Source: Thiosocius sp963736445 (GTDB lineage: Bacteria; Pseudomonadota; Gammaproteobacteria; Chromatiales; Chromatiaceae). From it: a stretch of 64,000 bases of DNA. Below the pieces are notes generated by a model. The model was not told the origin of the DNA, searched no databases, and saw only the letters and a list, made by a program, of their open reading frames with translations. The stretch is from positions 62,001 to 126,000 of the forward strand of contig CAVTOY010000012.1 in the NCBI GenBank assembly GCA_963736445.1, written 5' to 3'. Every line of letters starts with the position of its first letter. Position 1 is the stretch's first letter. Below are positions 8,209 through 17,847 of the stretch, piece by piece. The position numbers and the translations under genes are program-made.

Positions 8209-11200
8209 TTAAAATGCAGACTTGGCAGCGATGGCCGAGGCAGCTATGTACACTATTGGACAAGGTTGATTATCGAGATCTCGATAGACTGAAAGATGGG
8301 CTGGTTGGCGACTCAACAAAAGTCCGACGGGGAATTCTCATCGGCGCACAAGCCGATAAATTCTTAACTCACTGGCAAGTCGCAGATCACCAACCCAACA
8401 CGACCAGCGGCTTCTCCGCGACGCTCTTCAGCCGCATCGATGACGATCCCGTCAATGGCCTGCAGGCCGGCGATCTGGTCCTTGCAATGCGCGGTACAGA
8501 GACCGGCCCGTTCACGGTGGTCGACGATCTGATCAAGGCCGATTTTCGGGAGCTCGTCGGCAACGGTCTGGCCTTTCGCCAGATCGTCGATATGTACAAC
8601 TACTGGCAGCGCTTGATCACGCCCGAGGGTGAATGGGCGCGACAGGCGCGTCTCGTGTTGGCGCCGGCGGATGCCCCGTCGCAGGCGGTCATCAACGAGA
8701 GCGGCATCCGGTGGACCATCGGGTTCGAGGACAGCGCCACCGGGCTGGGCCGCATCGATCTGAGCGACAGGCTCATCGCCACCACCGGCCACAGCCTGGG
8801 CGGTCATCTGGCGACCGCCTTTACGCGGCTGTTTCCCGCATGGACGACGCGCGCGGTCACCTTCAACGGTGCGGGCTATCCCACCGGCGCCATCCCCGGA
8901 CTGAGCGGCACCGCGCTGGACAATATCGCCAATGTATTCTCTCTGCTCGGCGGAGAACCGGCCTTTCCGTCCGCCGACATCTCCAACCTCTATGGCGACA
9001 AGAACATCGAGCTCGTGACCATGAACAGTGGCTATGGCCTGCAGCAACCGGGCGATCATCAGCCGCTGTTCATCGAACAGGACACCCTCTACGCGAACGT
9101 CTTCGGTCACGGGATGGGTCAGATGACCGACAGCACGGCCGTGTTCGACCTGCTCCTGCGGATGGACGACAGTCTGGGCCAGATGTCGGACGCTGCGGTG
9201 TCATCGAGGCTGAACGGGCTGCTCGAGTCCGCCAGTGCAAGCCGCGGCAGCAGCCTCGAGGCGCTGGTCGATGTCCTGGCGAGGCTTTTCGCGACCGGCA
9301 CCCCGATCGGCGAACAACAGGTCGACGACCGCCAGGCACTGCATCTGGCGGTCAATGCGATCAAGGCAGACCCGACCTATGCGGGCCTGCTGGGTCGGCT
9401 GCACCTGCAGCCGCTGCTGCCGCTCGGCACTAACCAGACGGCCTTGCGCGCACTGGCCGATGACGGCGACGGCATCGCCTATCGCTATGCGCTGCTGAAC
9501 CTGACGCCCTTCGCGGTCACCGGTGACGATTCACTTTATGCGGCCTTTGTCGCCAGTGGGCAGGGGGCAAGGTATGACCCGTTTACGGGGCTGGGCCTGA
9601 CCGACGCCTATCTGGCCGATCGGGCAAAGTTTTCGCATGCACTGCTGGAATGGAATACCGCAGACGGATCGCCGTCGATCCTGACCGCGAACGACCCCTG
9701 GCGATTCGAGGACCGTGCGCTCGGCATCGAGATCGACAACAGCGATCTCGCCAGTGAACTGCCCATCGATGAGGCGTCGTTCTACCTGTTCGGCAGCGAG
9801 CAGCCGGATGTCCTGATCGGGAAGGGCCGGCGCGATGCCCTCTACGGCGGCCTGGGCGCCGATATTCTCGACGGTGGCCAGGGCGAGGATTATCTCGAGG
9901 GCGGCGCCGGCGAGGATACCTATATCGCCGGGCATGGCGACGCCATCTTCGACCACGACGGCATCGGACGGGTGCTGTTCGACGGCGATCTGCTGATCGG
10001 CGGCGTGCTGGACGGCGCCAGCGGCGAGTATCACTCGCCGGACGAGCAGTATCTCTACACCCAGGTCGGCGGCGTACTCCATGTCCAGCGCACGACGGAC
10101 GATGCCGAGCTCAGGGTGCAGGGTTTCGAGGCCGGCGATCTCGCGATCCGCTTGGAGGCCCCGGCATCGGAAACGCCGACCCTGATTGCAGGCACTGGCA
10201 GCAGTGCGTCAGAGGTGATCGAGGGGAGTATCGATCTCAGGGTGTCGGACCTCGAGCAGCTCAACGGCTATAACCTGCCCGATCATATCCAGGGCCTGGC
10301 GGGCAGGGACTGGATCTACGCCTGGGACGACGGTCCCCAGACGGTCGACAACGGCATCGTGATCAATTCGGCGCCCGATACCGATACCGTGGAAGGCGGT
10401 CCCGACAAGGATTTCATCCACGGCGGTGCCGGCGATGATCGTCTGTACGCAACCACCATCGCCGATGCCGCGGCGGTCACGGCGGGGCAGGGGTCGTTGG
10501 CATTGACCGTCTCCGGCGGCGAGGCGGGTGACTTCGTCAGCGGTCAGGGTGGCGACGATGCGCTCTATGGCAGCGCACGCACCGACGGCCTGTTCGGCGG
10601 GCAGGGAGACGACCTGATCTACGGCGGCGGTGGCAGCGACTACATCGACGGCGACTGGCAGGCCGTGGTCAGCCCGCTGGCGCTCGATCCGGTGACTTAC
10701 GACTATACCTGGTATGCGCTGAACGACGACGGCGGCTTTGCGAGCACCTTCATTTTCGAAAATCACACCCTGGGCGATGACCGCCTGCATGGCGGTGACG
10801 GTAACGATGTGATGCGCGGCGGTGCCGGCGACGACCTGATCTTCGGCGACGCAGGCGACGACGTGCTGAGCGGCGACCTGGCAGGACAGGACATCGATGG
10901 CAACCCGCTGGTGCCCGGCGCGATGCATGGCGACGACTATCTCTCCGGTGGCAGCGGCGACGATGCGCTGGACGGCAACGGCGGCAACGACATCCTGCTC
11001 GGCGGTGCCGGCGACGATTTCCTGGATGGCGATGCCCGCGTGCTGATCGCCGATGATGCGCAATATCTCGGCGACGACTACCTGGAGGGCGGTGCCGGCA
11101 ACGATATCCTGGTCGGCAACGGCGGCGGTGACGTCCTGCTCGGCGGCGATCAGGACGATGCGCTGTTCGGTGATGTCGATGGGCTGGCCGCCGATCGGCA

Positions 11201-11588
11201 CGGCAGCGATGTGTTGTACGGCGGTGCCGGTGCCGATCAGCTGCTGGGCCAGGGCGGCGATGACACCCTGTACGGCGGTGACGGTGCCGACCTCCTGTTC
11301 GGTGACGATGCGGATCAGTTCGTGCTGTCGGGCGACGATCAGTTGTCGGGCGGCTCGGGCGATGACCAGCTGTCGGGGGGCTCGGGAGCGACGTCCTGGC
11401 CGGGGGCGAGGATCAGGACTGGCTCTGGGGCGATGCCGGCGACGACCGGCTGGCCGGCGGGCCCGGGCTGGATTACCTGGAGGGCGGCCCCGGCCGCGAC
11501 CGCTATCTGTTTTCCGCCGGCGACAGTCCGCAGATCGACGGTCAGACCGAGACCCTGCTGGATGCGCCCGGCCAGGGAAACCGAATAG
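8209..11588 (+). CDS. RTX lipase-type protein, N-terminal part (frameshifted gene)
   Basis: First part of a giant secreted protein. Residues encoded by about 8330-9180 are a class-3-type lipase/alpha-beta hydrolase domain: ADKFLTHWQVADHQPNT, a RGTE motif, the nucleophile elbow GHSLGGHL (Ser codon at 8793) and a probable catalytic His in NVFGHGMGQMTD. From about 9780 come glycine/aspartate nonapeptides (GGxGxDxLx) that bind calcium outside the cell. The likely true start is ATG 8194 (AAGGAG thirteen bases upstream), giving MNIGSL followed by ADLAAMAEAAMYT in another frame, so two one-base insertions between about 8211 and 8250 seem to disrupt the N-terminus. The frame is lost again near 11386: residues after GGSGAT are out of frame. 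The product would leave through the T1SS just upstream. Confidence 0.8.
11371..11392 (+). other. Frameshift site in the RTX gene next to a G6 run
   Basis: The RTX frame used upstream ends in ...LSGGSG at about 11387. The calcium-repeat frame resumes as SDVLAGGEDQDW one base back in phase from 11387 and stays open to 15082. Restoring one base, for example a seventh G in the run at 11375-11380 or a C in the GGAGC at 11385-11389, fuses the two halves. Both restorations give a canonical GGxGSDVL repeat, so the lost base cannot be placed exactly. Confidence 0.75.
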
Positions 11589-11632
11589 CGTTCGCCGCCG
11601 GGGTAGCGCCGGACTCGCTGAAGATCACAGCC

Positions 11633-14600
11633 GTGGCGGACAGCGGCGACCTGGTGCTGCATTATGCCGCCGGTGATCAGGTGTATGTGAAGGGTGGCCT
11701 GGTCGGTGCCATCGAGACGGTCTCCTTCGCCGACGGCCATGCCCTGTCCTATCAGGACCTGCTGGCCTCGTCGCTGTCTGATGCGGCCTACCTGGCAGGC
11801 GGTGCGGGCGACGACCTGGTGTTCGGCAGCGGCGCCGCGGATACGCTGACCGGCCGGCAGGGGGATGATGCACTGGTCGGCGGCCCGGGCGACGATACGC
11901 TCGACGGCGGGGTCGGGATCAATCGGCTGATCGGTGGCAGCGGGGCCGATAGCTATTCTGTCCTCAGTAATCCCCAGTCGACCGGCCACGCCTTTACCCA
12001 GAATCGGATCGTCGATTCCCCGGACCGCAGCAGTACCGTCCTATTCGGCACCGGCATCGCGGTCACCGATCTGCATCTGCTGGTCTCCGGTTCGACAGCG
12101 CTGTTCTCGACCCCGTTCAACGAATTGGCCATCGTCGGGGGCGCCAACGGCCAGGTGGTCGACCGCTTCGAGTTCGCCAACGGGGATGTCTATAACTTCG
12201 CCCAGCTGAGCGGCCTGCTGGCCTCCGCGCCGACGGCGATCTCCGGATCGCCGCTGGCGGATTCCCTGACCGGTACCGCCGGCAACGACACCATCGATGC
12301 CGGCGCCGGTGACGACAGCCTGGTCGGTGGCGACGGCCGCGATCGGCTCGACGGCGGGCCCGGGTCGGACACCCTGCGCGGTGGCAGGGGCTATGACACC
12401 TATGTCGTGGACGCACCGTCGGATGTCGCGATCGAAGATGTCGCCGCCGGCTATGACTGGGTGGTCGCATCGGTCGATTACCAGCTGCCCGAGAATATCG
12501 AGGCGCTCCAGCTCAGCGGCAACGCGGCGATCGCCGGGACGGGCAACGCCATGGACAACTACATCCAAGGCAATCCGGCGGCGAACCTACTCTCTGGCGG
12601 GCCCGGCGACGATCAGATCCTAGGCGGTGGCGGGCTGGATGTGCTCGATGGCGGTGATGGTGACGACCAGTTGGCCGGGGACTATCGCGTGCTGGCGGGC
12701 GCGGGCGACGACCACATGGTCGCGCGGGCACGCGCCGCGGACGGCAGCCGCCCGGTGTACGAGCTGGTCGGGGGGCCGGGAGACGATCGCTATGAGGTCC
12801 TGCAGCCGCACCAGATCTATGAGATCGGGACCATCACGGAGCTCGCCGATGAGGGCACGGATACATTGGTGCTGCGCGGCGATCGCTTTTATCTGTCGCC
12901 CGGTCTTCCGGACAACGTCGAGAACCTGCGCTATGAGTATGCGGGCGACGTCTGGGTAGGGGCCGACAGCCTGATGCTGCGGGGCAATGCGCTGGACAAC
13001 CGTATCGAGATCGGACAGCCGAACCCCGATGCGTTGACCGAATTGCATGGACTGGCCGGTGACGATGTGCTGATCGGCTCGGACGCGGATGAATCGGGCA
13101 ACCCGTCGCTGGGATTGTTCGGCGGCGAGGGCAATGACCTGCTGCGCGGGCTGGGCGGCGCAGACAACCTGTACGGCGGCCCGGGTGACGACGTGCTCGA
13201 GGGCGGCCCCGGCAGTGATCGGCTGAACGGTGGCCTGGGTCGAGACACCTATGTGTTCGCACCCGGAGACAGCCCGCGGGAAAGCGGCATGTCGGTGATC
13301 GACGATAGCGATGGCGGCAGCGTTATTCGCTTCGCGGAGGGCATCGACATAGCCGATCTTCAATTTGAGACAATAGACGAAGATATCCTCATATCTTATT
13401 CATTGTACGATACTTTTACCGTCAAGAGTGGTGCAGTGAAGGGTGCCGTCGCCTGGTACGAGCTGGCCTCCGGTGCGGTTTTCACCCAGCAGCAGGCCGA
13501 GGTGCCGGCACCGGAGAATGCGCCGCCGGTGCTGACTGGACAGCCCCCCTCGATCGCGACCTTCGAGGGCCGCCCTGTCACGGTGTCCCTGGCCGCAGAC
13601 CTGTTTTCGGACCCCGAAGCCGAGGTGCTGCAGTTCTCGCTGACGCTCGAAGACGCAGGGCCCCTGCCGAGCTGGATCGCGTTTGATGCGGCGGCGGCCC
13701 GTCTCGATCTGGATCCCGTCGAGGGTGACGCCGGTAGCTACACACTCGCGGTAACTGCCAGCGACCCGGCGGGCGACAGTGTATCGACGTCGATCCCGAT
13801 CGAGATCACGGAGGCCAACTTTGCCGCCGGCTCCGCCGACGCGGACATCCTGAAGGGCACCGCAATCGCGGATAACCTCGATGCGGGACCCGGAGACGAC
13901 CGATTGTATGGCTACGCCGCGGATGACCGCCTGCAGGGCGGAGACGGCAACGATCGGCTCTACGGTCATGGAGGTGCCGATGAGCTGCTCGGCGATGACG
14001 GCGACGACATTCTGAACGGCGGCACGGGTGACGATCGCATGCTCGGCGGCGCGGGCGATGATCGCTACTATCTCGATACGCTTGGCGATGTCGTGATCGA
14101 GGATGCCGACAGTGGGCATGACCGGATCTACAGCAAACTCGACTTTACGCTCGACGCCGATCTGGAGGACCTGTTCCTACAGGGGACGGCCGATCTGCAA
14201 GGCACCGGCAATGCCGCCGACAACCGCCTGAACGGGAATCAGGGAGGCAATGTTCTGGATGGCCTGGCGGGCGATGACCGAGTGTACGGTCGGGACGGCG
14301 ACGATCTTCTGATCGGCGGTCTGGGCAACGATACCCTGCACGGCGGGTTGGGCGGTGACCAGATGATTGGCGGCATCGGCGATGATCGTTATTTCGTCGA
14401 CGCGTTGGCGGACAGTGTGCTCGAAGACGCCGATGCCGGTTATGACCGACTCTATAGCACCATCGACACCACGCTGGCCGCCAATGTGGAGGCCCTCACG
14501 CTGCAGGGTGAGGGTCATCTCACCGGCATCGGAAACGCGTTGGACAATCGGCTGAACGGCAACCAGGGCGATAACCAGCTGCGGGGCGAGGGCGGGAACG

Positions 14601-15082
14601 ATCGCCTGTATGGCCGTGGCGGCGAGGACGTCTTGATCGGCGGTATCGGTAATGACTATCTCAACGGCGGCCTGGGCAGCGACGAATACCAGATCGGTCG
14701 TGGTGCGGGCCGGGATCGGATCCAGGATGAAGACGCAGGCCCCGAAGGTGGCGACAGCAACAGCCTTCGCTTTGTTGACGGGATCCGACCGGATGAAATC
14801 TGGTTCTCCCGATCAGGCGAAAACCTGGTCGCTCGGATCATCGGCGCCGAGGACCAGGTGACCGTGGTGAAATGGTTCGCAAGCGAAACGGGACCTCTCG
14901 ACCTCATCACGACTGATGAAGGTGCCGCCATTGCCGCAAATCAGGTCGACCAGTTGGTTTCCGCGCTGGCGACGTTCGATATCCCGAGGGCGTCGGTGAT
15001 CGAGCTGTCTGCAGTGCAGCAGGATGAATACGCGGCAATTGTCGCCGCGCACTGGCAGTCTCCCCAGGCGGTTGCGGTCTGA
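11633..15082 (+). CDS. RTX lipase-type protein, C-terminal part with secretion signal
   Basis: Continuation of the RTX protein after the frameshift. The frame is open from about 11387, and the GTG at 11633 is only the first possible start, with no ribosome binding site, so this is not an independent gene. It holds many GGxGxDxLx repeats, repeated linkers of the form DRYYLDTLGDVVIEDADSG...LTLQG, and a cadherin/dystroglycan-like domain (encoded by about 13490-13830, beginning APENAPPVLTGQPPSI). The C-terminus has the haemolysin-type calcium-binding-related block SLRFVDGIRPDEIWFSR and an uncleaved T1SS signal region. If the frame were restored, the whole protein would be about 2,300 residues, an adhesin-sized secreted hydrolase. 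Confidence 0.8.
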   Translation: MADSGDLVLHYAAGDQVYVKGGLVGAIETVSFADGHALSYQDLLASSLSDAAYLAGGAGDDLVFGSGAADTLTGRQGDDALVGGPGDDTLDGGVGINRLIGGSGADSYSVLSNPQSTGHAFTQNRIVDSPDRSSTVLFGTGIAVTDLHLLVSGSTALFSTPFNELAIVGGANGQVVDRFEFANGDVYNFAQLSGLLASAPTAISGSPLADSLTGTAGNDTIDAGAGDDSLVGGDGRDRLDGGPGSDTLRGGRGYDTYVVDAPSDVAIEDVAAGYDWVVASVDYQLPENIEALQLSGNAAIAGTGNAMDNYIQGNPAANLLSGGPGDDQILGGGGLDVLDGGDGDDQLAGDYRVLAGAGDDHMVARARAADGSRPVYELVGGPGDDRYEVLQPHQIYEIGTITELADEGTDTLVLRGDRFYLSPGLPDNVENLRYEYAGDVWVGADSLMLRGNALDNRIEIGQPNPDALTELHGLAGDDVLIGSDADESGNPSLGLFGGEGNDLLRGLGGADNLYGGPGDDVLEGGPGSDRLNGGLGRDTYVFAPGDSPRESGMSVIDDSDGGSVIRFAEGIDIADLQFETIDEDILISYSLYDTFTVKSGAVKGAVAWYELASGAVFTQQQAEVPAPENAPPVLTGQPPSIATFEGRPVTVSLAADLFSDPEAEVLQFSLTLEDAGPLPSWIAFDAAAARLDLDPVEGDAGSYTLAVTASDPAGDSVSTSIPIEITEANFAAGSADADILKGTAIADNLDAGPGDDRLYGYAADDRLQGGDGNDRLYGHGGADELLGDDGDDILNGGTGDDRMLGGAGDDRYYLDTLGDVVIEDADSGHDRIYSKLDFTLDADLEDLFLQGTADLQGTGNAADNRLNGNQGGNVLDGLAGDDRVYGRDGDDLLIGGLGNDTLHGGLGGDQMIGGIGDDRYFVDALADSVLEDADAGYDRLYSTIDTTLAANVEALTLQGEGHLTGIGNALDNRLNGNQGDNQLRGEGGNDRLYGRGGEDVLIGGIGNDYLNGGLGSDEYQIGRGAGRDRIQDEDAGPEGGDSNSLRFVDGIRPDEIWFSRSGENLVARIIGAEDQVTVVKWFASETGPLDLITTDEGAAIAANQVDQLVSALATFDIPRASVIELSAVQQDEYAAIVAAHWQSPQAVAV

Positions 15083-15145
15083 GTCGCGCCCCCGCACATG
15101 CGACGTCACTGCACACGCCGTCAGCGCTGGCGCTCGCGGCCCCCA

Positions 15146-15571
15146 TCAGCGACCGGGAAAGATCTTCAGTCGCCCATCTTCCGTATGCTCTGGCTGATTG
15201 CGCATGTGGTCCGCGGTCGCCAGAAAGGCCTGCTCCAATTTGGTCTTCAGCTGCTCATCGATGGGCATGTCGTCGAGTGCCTTGCGCATGCAGTGCATCC
15301 ACTGATCGCGTTCCTGCTTGCCAATCGCGAACGGCATGTGACGGCGACGCAGCATCGGGTGACCGTACTTCTGGACATATAGATCGGGGCCGCCGAGCCA
15401 GCCTGATAAAAACAGGAACAGCTTTTCACGCGACGCCCGCAGGCTCTTCGCGTGCATGGCGCGGATGTGGCTCGCCTGCGTTTGGGATTCCATGGCGTCA
15501 TAAAAGCGCTCGACGAGTTGCCGAACCCCGGCCTCGCCGCCGAGCATGTCATAGGGAGTCTGGTCGTTCAT
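15146..15571 (-). CDS. Group II truncated haemoglobin
   Basis: A 141-residue haem globin of the 2-over-2 type, thought to bind or detoxify O2/NO or peroxide. Visible signatures are Tyr B10 (VERFYDAM), the GGP-x-Y segment after the E helix (GWLGGPDLYVQKYGHP), the proximal-His region RRRHMPFAIG and the Trp G8 of group II (QERDQWMHCM). The length matches the family. The ATG at 15571 is preferred over upstream starts because the family begins with TPYDMLGGEAG; AGGAA lies upstream. It overlaps the 3' end of gluQ by 23 bases on the same strand, so the two are probably cotranscribed. Confidence 0.93.
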   Translation of the reverse strand: MNDQTPYDMLGGEAGVRQLVERFYDAMESQTQASHIRAMHAKSLRASREKLFLFLSGWLGGPDLYVQKYGHPMLRRRHMPFAIGKQERDQWMHCMRKALDDMPIDEQLKTKLEQAFLATADHMRNQPEHTEDGRLKIFPGR

Positions 15572-16460
15572 GCGTACTGTTCCTGTCGAGAGGCACCTGG
15601 TCGATATGCCAATGAGGGATTGCCCAGGCCCAGAAATCAGCCGGGTTGTCGAGACCGTTCGGGACCTCCGGCTGACCGAGATGATGCCACGCCTCGCGCA
15701 GGCTGCGCACCGGGTCGTGAGCGCGCACCGGATGGGCGCCTTCGCGCTTGCTGAGCTTATGTCCATCGGCGGCATAGACCAGCGGGATATGCGCATAGCT
15801 TGGGGTGGCGTAGCCGAGCTGACGTTGCAGCCAGAGCTGGCGCGGCGTGGACCAGAGCAGGTCGGCGCCGCGTACGATGTGCGTGATGCCCTGCAGGTGA
15901 TCATCGACCACGACGGCGAGCTGATAGGCGGTGAAACCATCGCGGCGCCGGATGATGAAATCACCGATCTCGCTTGCGAGGTCCTGGACTACCTCGCCGA
16001 CGATTCGGTCATCAAAGGCCAGCTCGTCGCTGCCGACGATCATGCGCCACGCGGCGGCCGTGTCCGACGCCGGGGGATTGTCACGGCAGATGCCGGGATA
16101 GATCGGGCCCTCGCAGCCGGGCCTTGCGGTGCTGGCAATCAGCCTGCGACTGCAGCTGCAGCGGTAGGCCAGTCGTCGCTCGACCAGAACCGCGAGTACG
16201 CGATCGTAGAGCGCGCCGCGTTCACTCTGGCGCACCGTGGGGCCGTCCCACTGCATGCCGAAGGTCTGTAGCGTCTGCAGAATCGATCGTTCGGCGTCTG
16301 CCTGTCGGCGGGCCTCATCGACGTCCTCGATCCGCACCAGCCAATCTCCGCGCTGGTGTCGAGCATCGGCGTAACTGGCGACGGCTGCAACCAGGGAGCC
16401 GAAGTGCATCGGTCCCGTCGGCGAGGGCGCGAAGCGGCCACGATAGGCGGCCGGATTCAT
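15549..16460 (-). CDS. gluQ: Glutamyl-Q tRNA(Asp) synthetase
   Basis: Attaches glutamate to the queuosine base at position 34 of tRNA(Asp); a truncated GluRS paralogue lacking the anticodon-binding domain. The 303-residue length fits. Motifs: RFAPSPTGPMHFGSL (class I HIGH region), zinc-binding C101-x-C103...Y121...C125 (CSCSRR, YPGICR), and the KMSKS-like HKLSKREGAHPV near residue 237. DksA is encoded immediately upstream on the same strand, the neighbour usually seen for gluQ in gammaproteobacteria, where readthrough from dksA drives it. The spacing to dksA is 57 bases. Confidence 0.96.
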   Translation of the reverse strand: MNPAAYRGRFAPSPTGPMHFGSLVAAVASYADARHQRGDWLVRIEDVDEARRQADAERSILQTLQTFGMQWDGPTVRQSERGALYDRVLAVLVERRLAYRCSCSRRLIASTARPGCEGPIYPGICRDNPPASDTAAAWRMIVGSDELAFDDRIVGEVVQDLASEIGDFIIRRRDGFTAYQLAVVVDDHLQGITHIVRGADLLWSTPRQLWLQRQLGYATPSYAHIPLVYAADGHKLSKREGAHPVRAHDPVRSLREAWHHLGQPEVPNGLDNPADFWAWAIPHWHIDQVPLDRNSTHERPDSL

Positions 16461-16517
16461 GATCCGCAGGGGAGGGGGTCAGCTGGCGTGGCGGATGAAG
16501 GCGAAGCAGAGCGGCTG

Positions 16518-16973
16518 CTAGCCGCGGACCCGTTCCAGCTCTTCCTCGCGGGTCTTGCAATCGATGCACAAGTCAGCGGTCGGTCTGGCCTCGAGGCGGC
16601 GTATGCCGATCTCGACCCCACAGGACTCGCAGAAGCCATACTCATGCTCATCGAGTTTCTTGAGCGTCTTCTCTATCTTGGTCAGCAGCTTTCGTTCACG
16701 ATCCCGGGTGCGCAGCTCCATTCCCATGTCCGATTCCTGGGTCGCGCGGTCGTTCGGGTCTGCGCAGTGCACGGTGTCTACCTTCATGTGACCGACGGTG
16801 CGATCCACCTCTTCCATGAGCTCCGTTCGCCAGGCATCGAGGATCGCGCGGAAGTGGGCCTCCTGGTTGGCGTTCATATAGGCCTCACCCGGCGCCACCT
16901 CGTAGGGCGGAAAGCCATGATGATCCGCACGATGGCCAGTCTCTTCGATCATCGCAGATGCCTCACGTGTCAA
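16518..16973 (-). CDS. dksA: RNA polymerase-binding transcription factor DksA
   Basis: Secondary-channel regulator that works with ppGpp at rRNA and amino-acid promoters. The 151 residues equal the E. coli length. The coiled-coil tip keeps its two acidic residues (D72-x-x-D75 in ADPNDRATQESD), and the zinc finger is intact with C115, C118, C136 and C139 (FCESCG, LCIDC). The core AHFRAILDAWRTELMEEVDR is typical. An internal ATG (MNANQEAHF) exists, but the longer start gives the usual N-terminal length. gluQ follows on the same strand. Confidence 0.97.
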   Translation of the reverse strand: MTREASAMIEETGHRADHHGFPPYEVAPGEAYMNANQEAHFRAILDAWRTELMEEVDRTVGHMKVDTVHCADPNDRATQESDMGMELRTRDRERKLLTKIEKTLKKLDEHEYGFCESCGVEIGIRRLEARPTADLCIDCKTREEELERVRG

Positions 16974-17057
16974 ACGAGCAAGCTAACATTGATGCAGGGT
17001 AAGGGCAATCGCGCCCTCGTATCGACTAACTGTCGCGTTGTTTGACTGGAGTCAATA

Positions 17058-17837
17058 ATGGCAAAACTAGAGGCGCTGATTTTCGATGTCGATGGCACCC
17101 TTGCCGATACGGAGCGCGATGGTCATCGCATTGCGTTCAATCGGGCCTTCGGCGAGGCCGGCCTGGACTGGGAGTGGTCCGTGACCCTCTATGGCAGTCT
17201 GTTGAGCGTGACCGGCGGCAAGGAGCGAATTCGCCACTATCTCGAGCACTTCAATCGTGCGTTCGAGCGACCCGCAGATCTGGACGGGTTTATCGCCGAC
17301 CTGCACCGCAGCAAGACCCGGCACTATATGGCGATGATGGCCGAGGGCGCCATCCCCCTGCGCCCTGGCGTGCGACGTTTGCTCGATGAGGCCCGCGACG
17401 CCGGCGTGCGACTAGCCATTGCGACCACCACGACGCCACGGAACGTCAGCGCCTTGATCGACAGTACCCTGCCGGTCGATGCGCTGGACTGGTTCGAGGT
17501 GATCGGCGCCGGGGATATCGTACCCAAAAAGAAGCCGGCGCCGGATATCTACACCTGGGTGCTGGAAACCATGGGGCTTCCGCCAGAGCGGGTGATCGCG
17601 TTCGAAGACTCGGGCCACGGGGTGACGTCTGCAATGGCATCGGGCATCAAACATATCGTCGTCACGGTGAACGACTACACGGTCGGCCAGGATTTCTCGG
17701 CGGCTACGGTGGTGCTGAACAACCTGGGTGGACCGGATGCGCATGCGGAGCCGATGATGGGGCCTGCCCCGGCACACGGTATCGTAGACATGGCGTACCT
17801 GCAGGCCCTGATGTCCTCGGCACAGGCGACACGCTGA
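17058..17837 (+). CDS. HAD superfamily phosphatase, CbbY-like
   Basis: Subfamily IA haloacid dehalogenase-like phosphatase, 259 residues. Motif I FDVDGTLADTERDGHR contains the nucleophile D10 and the acid/base D12. Motif II is in AIATTTTPRNVSAL, motif III Lys in VPKKKPAPDIY, and motif IV FEDSGHGVTSAMASG. This matches CbbY, a xylulose-1,5-bisphosphate phosphatase that removes inhibitory sugar phosphates formed by RuBisCO side reactions, in autotrophs. No cbb genes are in view, so the substrate is inference; beta-phosphoglucomutase-like activity is an alternative. The ribosome binding site is CTGGAG before the ATG. A 182-bp repeat element begins ten bases after its stop codon. Confidence 0.88.
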   Translation: MAKLEALIFDVDGTLADTERDGHRIAFNRAFGEAGLDWEWSVTLYGSLLSVTGGKERIRHYLEHFNRAFERPADLDGFIADLHRSKTRHYMAMMAEGAIPLRPGVRRLLDEARDAGVRLAIATTTTPRNVSALIDSTLPVDALDWFEVIGAGDIVPKKKPAPDIYTWVLETMGLPPERVIAFEDSGHGVTSAMASGIKHIVVTVNDYTVGQDFSAATVVLNNLGGPDAHAEPMMGPAPAHGIVDMAYLQALMSSAQATR

Positions 17838-17847
17838 TGCGCATCGC

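Noticed and set aside
8131..8292. A 53-codon frame starting MIQEKHLIEYFRQGKAPRSQ
   Set aside because: It overlaps the end of the broken membrane-protein gene and the start of the lipase gene in a third frame. No homologue is recognised, and the lipase start at 8194 in the same frame explains part of it better.
10209..11201. A 330-codon minus-strand open frame rich in Ile-Val-Ala repeats
   Set aside because: Complement of the RTX nonapeptide region; the repeat pattern mirrors the plus-strand GGxGxDxLx codons.
9780..14700. Repetitive DNA that could be taken for a CRISPR or satellite array
   Set aside because: The repetition is codon-level GGxGxDxLx calcium-binding repeats, with variable third bases and no conserved repeat-spacer structure.
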